A stretch of 64,000 nucleotides of DNA from Sulfurimonas sp. HSL-3221 (GTDB lineage Bacteria > Campylobacterota > Campylobacteria > Campylobacterales > Sulfurimonadaceae), in NCBI RefSeq assembly GCF_021044585.1, contig NZ_CP087998.1:744001-808000 (forward strand), given 5' to 3'. A program made the translations under genes and the position numbers. Positions 41,937 through 49,112 of this stretch are shown here, in pieces; the first letter of the stretch is position 1, and each line of letters opens with the position of its first letter. A model generated the notes under the pieces. The model ran no database searches. It worked only from the letters and a program-made list of their open reading frames with translations, and was not told the DNA's origin.

Positions 41937-43051
41937 CGTATCTCTCCTTCAATCTTCCGGGCGAGCTTGTAGTGGAGCATCAGGGCGATCAGCTCCTCTT
42001 TGGTGTAGGTGGAGAGCACGTCGCGCGCCTCCTCCATAAAGAGTTCCCGGTCTTCTTCGGGAACGGTGTCCTTGAGCGAGAGCAGGGCTTTGTCGTATCC
42101 GCTGTGGTAGACCTTGTTGTCATACTGCTCCTTTTTAACGATGTCGTAGAGGTTGTTCCGCGAGAACGCGAGCAGGAAAGAGAGGTCCTCCCCGCTGCGG
42201 GCAAAGTGTTCGATGCTCTGTTTCGGCATGACGAAGACGAAGGCGCCGATGGTCTCACCGTCGCCGTTGCGCATCGGCTCGAAGAAGATGTACTTGTTCT
42301 CCCGCAGCATGATCCGTTCTTTACGCAGCTGTTTCATGTCCAGGCGCTGCAGGACCTTGAGGTTGATGTTGTTGTAGCGGCGGTTGCCGACGAGGTACCA
42401 GGCGACCGAAGGGTTGTTCTGCATCAGTACGGCGGTGTTGTAGTAGCTGTCGTCGAGCAGGGCGTAGAGGTCAATCCCGAACTTGTGGAAGAAGTCGGTA
42501 CTGGCGTCGAAGAACTTCAGCACTTCGACAAAGCCGATGAGCTCCCCCTCCTCGTACATGGGCACGGTTGCCTTGATCCCCAGACGCCGACCGACTTCGA
42601 TGGAGGAGCGCGGTTTCTTGTGCAGCATAATCTCTTCGAGGTCGCGGCGGTAGGTATCGAGCGGCATCCCCGCAAAGAGGTTGTCGGCATCCCAGCTGCG
42701 GGCAAAGAGGCGCGAATCCGCGGTGATGATCTGAGCCCGCACGAGTTCGGAGGTGTTCTTCTGCACCGATTTGATCATCCGTTTGAGGAGGGCGAAACCC
42801 GCTTCGTCGTCATCTTCTTTGAGGGCATGCCGGAGGGAATCGTTCTCCGAGAGGATCAGCGCAAAGCGCAGGGCGTCCTCCTTCTCGTTGCGCAGCTCCG
42901 TGCGCAGGGAGAGGCTGAGCTGGTCGCTGACCTCGTCGACGACCTGCCACGCAACCTCCCGGTTGAAGACTTCTATGGTCATAATCAGTAAGAGAATGAT
43001 GAGAAAGAAAGGAACGGCGAAGAGCAGGTTGTTTCTGGAAAATAGCTTCAA
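41933..43051 (-). CDS. Membrane-anchored periplasmic double-Cache sensor protein
   Basis: A 372-residue protein with one N-terminal transmembrane helix (about 8-27) and the rest outside the cytoplasm. The pattern RNEKEDALRFALILSENDSLR, GIKATVPMYEEGELIGFVEV and KYIFFEPMRNGDGETIGAFVFV fits a dCache_1-type ligand-binding module. It has no kinase, methyl-accepting or other output domain, so it must act through a partner, most simply the co-transcribed kinase. It starts with TTG (AAGGAG about 10 bases upstream) and has its own promoter. Confidence 0.8.
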   Translation of the reverse strand: MKLFSRNNLLFAVPFFLIILLLIMTIEVFNREVAWQVVDEVSDQLSLSLRTELRNEKEDALRFALILSENDSLRHALKEDDDEAGFALLKRMIKSVQKNTSELVRAQIITADSRLFARSWDADNLFAGMPLDTYRRDLEEIMLHKKPRSSIEVGRRLGIKATVPMYEEGELIGFVEVLKFFDASTDFFHKFGIDLYALLDDSYYNTAVLMQNNPSVAWYLVGNRRYNNINLKVLQRLDMKQLRKERIMLRENKYIFFEPMRNGDGETIGAFVFVMPKQSIEHFARSGEDLSFLLAFSRNNLYDIVKKEQYDNKVYHSGYDKALLSLKDTVPEEDRELFMEEARDVLSTYTKEELIALMLHYKLARKIEGEIR

Positions 43052-43076
43052 AGGGTATCGGCTCCTTGGATCACCG

Positions 43077-43106
43077 ATTATATCAAAATGTTATTACACT
43101 GTTCAA
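43077..43106 (-). promoter_or_regulatory. Sigma-70-like promoter of the sensor-regulator-kinase operon
   Basis: TTGAAC (43101-43106) and TATAAT (43077-43082) on the minus strand, 18 bp apart, a near-consensus promoter 26 bases before the TTG start. No direct-repeat operator is present, so these genes seem not to be controlled by the same site. Confidence 0.6.
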
Positions 43107-43174
43107 GAGGCATGAGGCCCTTCTTGAACGTGCCGGGCAGAAGCGTAACAGCGGTGTGGCACCGCGCGTCGCGT

Positions 43175-43678
43175 TTACTGGATCTTGATGTAGGCGAACC
43201 CGTCGCGCTGGTCGTCAATGACCTTGACGATGCCGCCGGGGGTGATCTCCACGTTGTCGGCGATCTGTTCCGCCTTGACGTTCTTCTTGTCCATGGTGTT
43301 CTGACAGGCGAAAAAGGTAATGTTGTCGCCGCCGAGCAGCTTGAGGCCGTTAAAGCGTTTGCGTGTCCCTTCCCCCGTCGGTCCGCCGTGTTCCAGGTAG
43401 GGCTTGGCCGCGAAGCCGGTCCCTTTGAAGTCCTTCATGAAGTACTGAAGGCACGGCCCCAGTGCGACGACGTCGATCTCGTACTGGATCAGGTTCTTCT
43501 CGTAATATTTTACGGCGTTATTAAGCGTGTTCAGCATGAGGTGGACCCTCTGCACATCGGGGAAGTCGCACTGGTAGACGACCTTGACGACGTCATCGTC
43601 GTCATCGGCCCAGACCGTTGGTACGAAAAGGGTGAGCGCCAGTGCCGCTATCATCCGTGTAATCGAAATGTATTTCAT
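43175..43678 (-). CDS. Exported DsrE-family protein (third of three)
   Basis: A 167-residue protein with a signal peptide (MKYISITRMIAALALTLFVPTVWA) and an acidic DDDDD stretch after it. The DsrE domain has the shared Cys in NITFFACQNTMDKKNV and the C-terminal GFAYIKIQ; extra Cys occur in VVYQCDFPD and VALGPCLQY, so this one has three mature cysteines. It follows a porin gene by 11 bases and is transcribed from that gene's direct-repeat promoter. AAAGGAG precedes the start. Confidence 0.82.
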   Translation of the reverse strand: MKYISITRMIAALALTLFVPTVWADDDDDVVKVVYQCDFPDVQRVHLMLNTLNNAVKYYEKNLIQYEIDVVALGPCLQYFMKDFKGTGFAAKPYLEHGGPTGEGTRKRFNGLKLLGGDNITFFACQNTMDKKNVKAEQIADNVEITPGGIVKVIDDQRDGFAYIKIQ

Positions 43679-43689
43679 GTTTTCTCCTT

Positions 43690-45096
43690 TTAAAAAGCTG
43701 CGGTGAGCTGGATGGCGAGGCGATCGCCCATATTGTCCAGAACATTCTGCGCCGCAGCGTTGCCCGGTGCTTTCGCATCGCGGATCATGTAGTTGAAATC
43801 GATCCGCGTCGGGCCGCGGAAGCGATAGGAACATCCCAGGGTGATGGTCTGGAAGTCGCGTTCGCCCTTGGAGTCGTTGGTCAGGCGGTTCATAAAGTCA
43901 TAGCGGCCGAAGACCTCGAACTGCTTGGGAAAGAGCTCGTACTGCAGGTTGAGATAGCCGCCTTCGGCCTTGTTCTCGGTGCCGACGGCAAACTGCAACT
44001 GCCACTCTTCCTGATAGGGGTCAGGGTCTGTGTCCTTGGCGCCCGTATAGATCATGCCTTCGGCCCACATATATTCCGCTTCCGCCCGCAGGCCGTTCTC
44101 GTAGTAGGAGAAGCCGATGCCATAGCGTTTACGGTCGTGCTTGACGGGCGTGGTCGTGCCGTTGGCGTCGGTGGAGTAGAGCCGACGCTTGCCGGTCTGC
44201 CCCCAGACAAAGAACTTAAGGGCTTCGGTGTAGAAGCCTTTGCCGGCGCCGAAGTCGTCTTCGAGGGCCAGATAGCCGTAATGGGTCGCCTGGTGGTCCG
44301 AAGCGTTGTGGGAAATCCCCGTACCGTTGCCGTACATGTAGGCGTAACTGAGCGTCCACCCCTGACCGAGCGCAAAGGTGTCGAAGAGCTCGATGCCCAT
44401 GTCCCGGAACGCGGCGATCGGACGTGTGACGTCGGTGCTGGTGTAGTGCACCGTCGAAGCGCCGCCGGCCGCTTTGCCGGTCTGTGCGGTACCGACATTG
44501 GTCACTTGGCGTTCGAGCAGCTGCTGGTTCGTCATCGTGGTGAACTCGATATAGGGGGAGACGAAGACGGCGCGCAGCCCCTCTTCGCTGCCGGGGGTTT
44601 TAAACATACCGATGCGCGCATTAAGCCCCGGGACGTGGCGGAGTGTCACCGACGCGTCGGTGAAGTAGGTGGCGGTGTCATGCCCGGCGAGATTGTTGAC
44701 GGCATTATTGCCGAACTCCGTCATGAAAAAATAGTTGACTTTGTTGTCGTTGTCGGCCATGCCGCGCGCGGCGAGTCTGGCGCGAAAAAGGCTGAACCCC
44801 TCCTGGTCGGCCAGATTGGGGTTCAACAACGAGAACGGGGTTTTGTTCCCGCCGTTCGGGTCGATGAAGACGTCGCCGTAATCCTGCTTATAGTTGGCCT
44901 GGATAAAGCCCCAGACGACGGGCATCTTGTTGCGATAGGGCACGACAACCCCTTTGGGCGCGACGTTGTCGGGCTGCGTTCCCTGCAGCATCAGCCAGTT
45001 GGCCGCCTCCAGCGACATAGCGCTTAAAAGCAATACTATTATTCCTGCTACTCCCCTGAAAAAGGGGCGTATTAAACCGTTTTCTTGCGTGGGCAT
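43690..45096 (-). CDS. Phosphate-selective-porin-like outer-membrane protein
   Basis: A 468-residue porin with a signal peptide (VAGIIVLLLSAMSLEAANW). The strand pattern, the LRHVPGLNARIGMFKTP and FEVFGRYDFMNR segments and the terminal AIQLTAAF (Phe end) fit the OprO/OprP family of anion-selective porins. Linked to an exported DsrE gene and driven by a promoter of the same type as soxX, it probably serves uptake of an anionic sulfur compound; that is inference. A second, different porin is in the sox operon. Confidence 0.82.
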   Translation of the reverse strand: MPTQENGLIRPFFRGVAGIIVLLLSAMSLEAANWLMLQGTQPDNVAPKGVVVPYRNKMPVVWGFIQANYKQDYGDVFIDPNGGNKTPFSLLNPNLADQEGFSLFRARLAARGMADNDNKVNYFFMTEFGNNAVNNLAGHDTATYFTDASVTLRHVPGLNARIGMFKTPGSEEGLRAVFVSPYIEFTTMTNQQLLERQVTNVGTAQTGKAAGGASTVHYTSTDVTRPIAAFRDMGIELFDTFALGQGWTLSYAYMYGNGTGISHNASDHQATHYGYLALEDDFGAGKGFYTEALKFFVWGQTGKRRLYSTDANGTTTPVKHDRKRYGIGFSYYENGLRAEAEYMWAEGMIYTGAKDTDPDPYQEEWQLQFAVGTENKAEGGYLNLQYELFPKQFEVFGRYDFMNRLTNDSKGERDFQTITLGCSYRFRGPTRIDFNYMIRDAKAPGNAAAQNVLDNMGDRLAIQLTAAF

Positions 45097-45125
45097 TTCC
45101 CATCCTTTTGATTTGAATGGGCACG

Positions 45126-45159
45126 ATGATAGAACCGGAGTGTAAAATTAATATAAAAA
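45126..45159 (-). promoter_or_regulatory. Direct-repeat operator and -10 box of the porin-DsrE operon
   Basis: On the minus strand TTTTTAT (45153-45159) and ATTTTAC (45142-45148) start 11 bp apart, and TATCAT (45126-45131) begins exactly 10 bases after the second, giving a leader of about 23 bases. Same layout as at soxX and the first DsrE gene. Confidence 0.6.
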
Positions 45160-45255
45160 TTTCGAATATTGTTGATATTTTTGTGATTAACTTTTGTTAT
45201 AGGAGTTGGCAGAAGGTTGGGGCGGTCCTATTTGTACATAAGAATGGCAGTACAG

Positions 45256-45324
45256 CATTGTTCGGGCAAGTGTGACTGAATGTCACCCTTGATTTTGCAA
45301 TGGTGGACTATTGATTTGAGGCCT
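45256..45324 (+). repeat. 69-bp intergenic repeat, copy 1
   Basis: Shares about 80% of positions with the copy at 45388, including GTTCGGGCAAG and CACCCTTGATT. Holds the hairpin GTGAC-TGAAT-GTCAC. The gap 45160-45531 contains these repeats, a terminator and no credible gene. Confidence 0.7.
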
Positions 45325-45387
45325 TCGGCAGTGCTACGCACATCGCTTGCGGTTTGTCTTGCTGTGCTCCGGAATTCCGCTGCGCTG

Positions 45388-45456
45388 CATCGTTCGGGCA
45401 AGCGTGACATTCAGTCACCCTTGATTATGCAATGGTAAACTTTTGATTTCAAGCCT
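45388..45456 (+). repeat. 69-bp intergenic repeat, copy 2
   Basis: Second copy, 132 bp after the first. Its hairpin reads GTGAC-ATTCA-GTCAC, the exact reverse complement of the copy-1 hairpin, although the flanking bases are in direct orientation. Confidence 0.7.
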
Positions 45457-45496
45457 GCGCTGGTCCTTTGGACAACAGCTTCGGTTTCGCTCGCCG

Positions 45497-45518
45497 AAAC
45501 GCCAAGCAGTTGGCGTTT
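45497..45518 (-). terminator. Hairpin downstream of radA
   Basis: AAACGCCAA/TTGGCGTTT, a perfect 9-bp stem with a 4-base loop, 14 bases after the radA stop. The flanks are not strongly T-rich on the minus strand, so strength is uncertain. Confidence 0.55.
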
Positions 45519-45531
45519 CTTTATGGCGAGC

Positions 45532-46878
45532 TCACATCCAATCGATCAGTTTGGTGACCTCGTCGACGGGGTAGCACTTCACGCCGTGGCTCTGCTGGGG
45601 CTTTTTGGCCACCAGCGCCTTGGTGATGCCGTGCATGGCGAGTTCGCGCAGGCGGGTGTCGAGCTGGAAGACTTCGCGCACGTCCCCCACCAGCGAGACC
45701 TCGCCGATGAAGACGGTCTCCTTGGAGACGGTACGGTCTCGGAAGCTGCTGATGATGGCAGCGAGCACGGCGAGATCGGCGGCGGTCTCGTTGATCTTGA
45801 TGCCGCCGGTGATGTTGATGAAAACGTCGTAGGAGTTCAGCGGCAGCTCCAGCTTGCGCTCCAGCAGCGCCAGGAGCATATTGAGGCGGTTGGTGTCGAA
45901 CCCCGTGGCCTGGCGCTTGGGGTTGGAGGCGTGGGAGTCGCTGACCAGGGCCTGCACCTCCAGGATGAGCGGGCGCGACCCCTCCATAACGACGGTAAGG
46001 GCCGAACCGCTCTGGTCCCGGGTTTTGTCAAAGAAGCGCGACCCGATATCCTTGGCGCTGACGAGTCCCTCGTTGCGCATCTCGAACACGCCGATCTCGC
46101 TGGTGGGGCCGAAGCGGTTTTTGAACCCGCGCAGGATCCGCAGCTCCTGGGCGCTGTCGCCTTCGAAGTAGAGGACGGTGTCGACCATATGCTCCAGCAC
46201 CCGCGGTCCGGCGATGGAACCCTCTTTGGTGATGTGGCCGATGATGAACACGGCGATGCGCCGCTCCTTGGCGAGGCGCATCAGCTCGAAGGTGATCTGG
46301 CGGACCTGGGTGACGGAGCCGGGAGCCGAGGTGACCGCTTCGCTGTAGAGCGTCTGGATGGAGTCGACGATGAGGCACTCGTAGCTGCGGTGGGCCAGTT
46401 CTGCGAGCACCTGTTCCAGGCGGATTTCGCTGAGGAGGTAGAGGTTGTCGGCGTTGGCGTCAAGACGGTTGGCACGCAGCTTGACCTGCCCTTCGCTCTC
46501 CTCGCCGGTGACGTAGAGGGTGTTGCGGCCCCCCTTGGCGATGTTGGCGCCGATCTTGAGCAGCAGGGTGGATTTGCCCACACCGGGGCTGCCGCCGATA
46601 AGGGTCAGCGACCCGGGGACGACCCCGCCGCCGAGGACCATGTCCAGCTCGATGTCGTCGGAGCTGAAGCGCTCCACCTCGGTGTGGGCGATCTCGTTGA
46701 TGGGCTGCGCCTTGGCTTTGCCGGTGACGGAGGAGGCGGTCTGTTTGAGCACCTCCTGCTGCTGTTCGCTCAGCTCGACAAGGGAGTCCCAGGTGCCGCA
46801 GTTGGGGCATTTGCCCATCCATTTGGCCGAGGTGAAACCGCAGTGCTGGCATTCGAAGAGGGATTTTTTCTTGGCCAC
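45532..46878 (-). CDS. radA: DNA repair protein RadA
   Basis: A 448-residue RecA-related ATPase that helps branch migration in recombinational repair. Order: N-terminal zinc finger (FECQHCGF ... GKCPNCGTW), Walker A GGSPGVGKST, the RadA-specific KNRFG in GFKNRFGPTSE, and a C-terminal Lon-protease-like domain. Start is GTG at 46878 with GGAGG 5 bases upstream; the longer upstream ATG frame adds residues before the zinc finger that the family lacks. Confidence 0.95.
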   Translation of the reverse strand: MAKKKSLFECQHCGFTSAKWMGKCPNCGTWDSLVELSEQQQEVLKQTASSVTGKAKAQPINEIAHTEVERFSSDDIELDMVLGGGVVPGSLTLIGGSPGVGKSTLLLKIGANIAKGGRNTLYVTGEESEGQVKLRANRLDANADNLYLLSEIRLEQVLAELAHRSYECLIVDSIQTLYSEAVTSAPGSVTQVRQITFELMRLAKERRIAVFIIGHITKEGSIAGPRVLEHMVDTVLYFEGDSAQELRILRGFKNRFGPTSEIGVFEMRNEGLVSAKDIGSRFFDKTRDQSGSALTVVMEGSRPLILEVQALVSDSHASNPKRQATGFDTNRLNMLLALLERKLELPLNSYDVFINITGGIKINETAADLAVLAAIISSFRDRTVSKETVFIGEVSLVGDVREVFQLDTRLRELAMHGITKALVAKKPQQSHGVKCYPVDEVTKLIDWM

Positions 46879-46960
46879 GGTGCCTCCGTATATCCGTATT
46901 GTGTGGGAAAGCATAGCATACCGCCGGCAGCAGCGGTTATACTATGACGCTGAGAAAGAA

Positions 46961-47845
46961 TTACGCCTGGGATTCTGCTTCGAAGATCGGGTCGAGGAAT
47001 CCGTCGATGAACTCGAACTTGTTGAAGGGAACGAGGTCGTCGGGCTGTTCGCCGACGCCGACGAAGAAGATGGGCAGACGCAGCGCGTAGGCGATGGAGA
47101 AGATCGATCCCCCTTTGGCCGTACCGTCGAGCTTGGTGATGATGATGCCGTCGACATCGACCATCTCGTTGAACGCCTTGGCCTGGGCAATGGCGGAATT
47201 GCCCTGGGTGCCGTCGATGATGAGGATCTTGCGGTGCGGGGCGCCGGCATGGGCCTTGTCGCAGATGCGGACGATCTTCTTGAGCTCCTCGGAGAGGTTC
47301 GTCTGGGTGTGGAGCCGTCCCGCCGTATCGATGATGACATGCTCGAAACCGCGGGCTTTGGCCGATTCAATGGCGTCGTAGGCGACGGCGGAGGGGTCGT
47401 GCCCCTGGCGCGATGAGACGATGGGCACGCCCAGGCGGTCGGCCCAGCGGGTCAGCTGCTCGATCGCTGCGGCGCGGAACGTGTCGGAAGCCCCGAGCAA
47501 AACCCGCTCCCCCGCGTTCATGTAGTGCTGCGTCAGTTTGGCGATCGTCGTCGTTTTCCCGGCGCCGTTGACCCCGATGATGAGGTCGACAAAGGGTTTC
47601 TCGTGTTCGGGTTTCTCGTAGTTGGCCCAGGCGAGGGTCGCGATCAGCTTCGATTCGAGCTGTTCGCGCGTGACTTCGTCGGTGTAGAGCTCGCGCATGA
47701 TGATCTCGATGAGATCGTATTCGACGTCGGCTTCGAGGAGAATATCCTCGAGCTCATCCTTGGGAATACGTTTGCGTTTTTTCGGGGCGACGCTTTTCAT
47801 CGCCTCCGCGGTCTTCTGCAGCCCTTTTTTGAAAAAACCGAGCAT
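46961..47845 (-). CDS. ftsY: Signal recognition particle receptor FtsY
   Basis: A 294-residue SRP receptor GTPase that docks ribosome-SRP complexes at the membrane. N domain (about 1-90) with an amphipathic start (MLGFFKKGLQKTAEAMKS) instead of an acidic A domain, then the G domain with P-loop GVNGAGKTTT, DTFRAAA, DTAGRLHTQ and the specificity motif TKLDG. Short FtsY lacking the A domain is usual in this phylum. Three bases separate it from the TlpA-like gene upstream in its own transcript. Confidence 0.96.
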   Translation of the reverse strand: MLGFFKKGLQKTAEAMKSVAPKKRKRIPKDELEDILLEADVEYDLIEIIMRELYTDEVTREQLESKLIATLAWANYEKPEHEKPFVDLIIGVNGAGKTTTIAKLTQHYMNAGERVLLGASDTFRAAAIEQLTRWADRLGVPIVSSRQGHDPSAVAYDAIESAKARGFEHVIIDTAGRLHTQTNLSEELKKIVRICDKAHAGAPHRKILIIDGTQGNSAIAQAKAFNEMVDVDGIIITKLDGTAKGGSIFSIAYALRLPIFFVGVGEQPDDLVPFNKFEFIDGFLDPIFEAESQA

Positions 47846-47848
47846 TGT

Positions 47849-48421
47849 CTATTGCGCCTCCGCCAGGGTTTTCAGGTCGGATTCGAGCATCTCTTCGGGA
47901 ACGAGTCCCGAGTAGTATTTGACGAAACGGCCGTTTTTATAGACCACCATGAGGGGGATGGGGAAGTCCTGCCCGACGCCGATGGCGCCGGCGACGGCGC
48001 GGGAGAACTTCTGGTTGTCGGGAGAGTTCACGAGGCTGTACTTTATGCCGATATCCTCCGCGAAACGCTGGTAATAGGCGTTGTCGTTCCCCTCTTCGAT
48101 CGTCACGCCGATGATTTTGATCTTGCCCGCCAGTTTTTTCTGCAGGCTGCTCAGGTGCGGGGCCTCGGCGCGGCAGGGCGGACACCAGGTGGCGAAGATG
48201 TCGTAGACGACCACCGGTTCGGGGACGCCGCTGATCCGGAAGTCCGCTCCGGATTTGGTTACTTCGTAGGCAGAACCGTTGATATCGTTGAGCGTGTAAA
48301 CGGTTTTGGCGATCAGCGCATCCGCGTCGCCGCCCTGCGCGTCTTTGCTGTCGCTGCAGCCGCCGAGCATCAGCAGCGCGACAAGTGCGGTTATCGTGAA
48401 CTGTTTTACCATCATTTCCAT
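47849..48421 (-). CDS. TlpA/ResA-like thioredoxin lipoprotein
   Basis: A 190-residue protein with a lipobox (LLMLGGC, lipidated Cys at about residue 22) and a thioredoxin fold carrying CPPC in FATWCPPCRAEAPHL, with the cis-Pro region FPIPLMVVY. Such proteins reduce disulfides in the periplasm, for example during cytochrome c assembly. Start codon is ambiguous among three nearby Met codons (48421, 48415, 48412) with no strong ribosome binding site. Co-directional with ftsY 3 bases downstream. Confidence 0.85.
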   Translation of the reverse strand: MEMMVKQFTITALVALLMLGGCSDSKDAQGGDADALIAKTVYTLNDINGSAYEVTKSGADFRISGVPEPVVVYDIFATWCPPCRAEAPHLSSLQKKLAGKIKIIGVTIEEGNDNAYYQRFAEDIGIKYSLVNSPDNQKFSRAVAGAIGVGQDFPIPLMVVYKNGRFVKYYSGLVPEEMLESDLKTLAEAQ

Positions 48422-48512
48422 ACCTGTTTGTTAAAATGGCCGATATTATAACCCATCTCCGGTAAAGCCCCATTATCCGGGCAGAAGGGGGTGGTTTCAA
48501 GCGAGGTGCTTC

Positions 48513-49112
48513 ATGACGAAAGCCGCATTCCGTGACATCTGCCTGAACAAGCAGCGGTCGGTCTGGGAACATAACCGCCTGGAGCGGGACAAACGGCTCT
48601 GCGACGCCCTCTACGCGGAAGTACGAGCAAGCGGCGGGAAAGACATTCTGCTCTTCTGGCCGCTGGGGAGCGAGCCGGACCTTCGGCCGCTGCTGCACAG
48701 GCTGCGCCGGGAGGGGTGGAACGTCTATCTGCCTTTTATGGTCGGTGCAAGCTTCCTGATGGTACCATTTAGATACCCGATGTTCCGTAAAAATTTTGGG
48801 ATTTACGAGCCGGGATTCAGTAATAGAAAAATTAAAAAGATTGATATAGCTGTGGTGCCAGCCGTCGGGGTTGACGCACAGGCACGCCGCATCGGATTCG
48901 GTAAAGGGATGTACGACCGTTTCTTTGCCCGATTGAACAGAAAACCAAAAACGATCTTTGTTCAACTCGAAGAGTGTATGACAAACGAGAAAATTTGCGA
49001 TGATTACGATGTTTCGGCTGATGTGCTATTGACACCGTCGGCCCGCTATGAAGCAGCGGGGACGATACATGATAAACGAAATACTCTCAGGAGGCGCGAT
49101 CGCCACTATTAG
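48513..49112 (+). CDS. 5-formyltetrahydrofolate cyclo-ligase
   Basis: A 199-residue enzyme converting 5-formyl-THF to 5,10-methenyl-THF. It has the N-terminal basic KAAFRDICLNKQR helix, the ILLFWPLGSEPDLRPLL strand with the substrate loop, and the ATP site FGKGMYDRFFA (family pattern G-x-G-x-G-Y-Y-D/R). The middle part (about 48760-49030) is visibly AT-richer than both ends. It overlaps the RNase Y start by 44 bases. Confidence 0.88.
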   Translation: MTKAAFRDICLNKQRSVWEHNRLERDKRLCDALYAEVRASGGKDILLFWPLGSEPDLRPLLHRLRREGWNVYLPFMVGASFLMVPFRYPMFRKNFGIYEPGFSNRKIKKIDIAVVPAVGVDAQARRIGFGKGMYDRFFARLNRKPKTIFVQLEECMTNEKICDDYDVSADVLLTPSARYEAAGTIHDKRNTLRRRDRHY

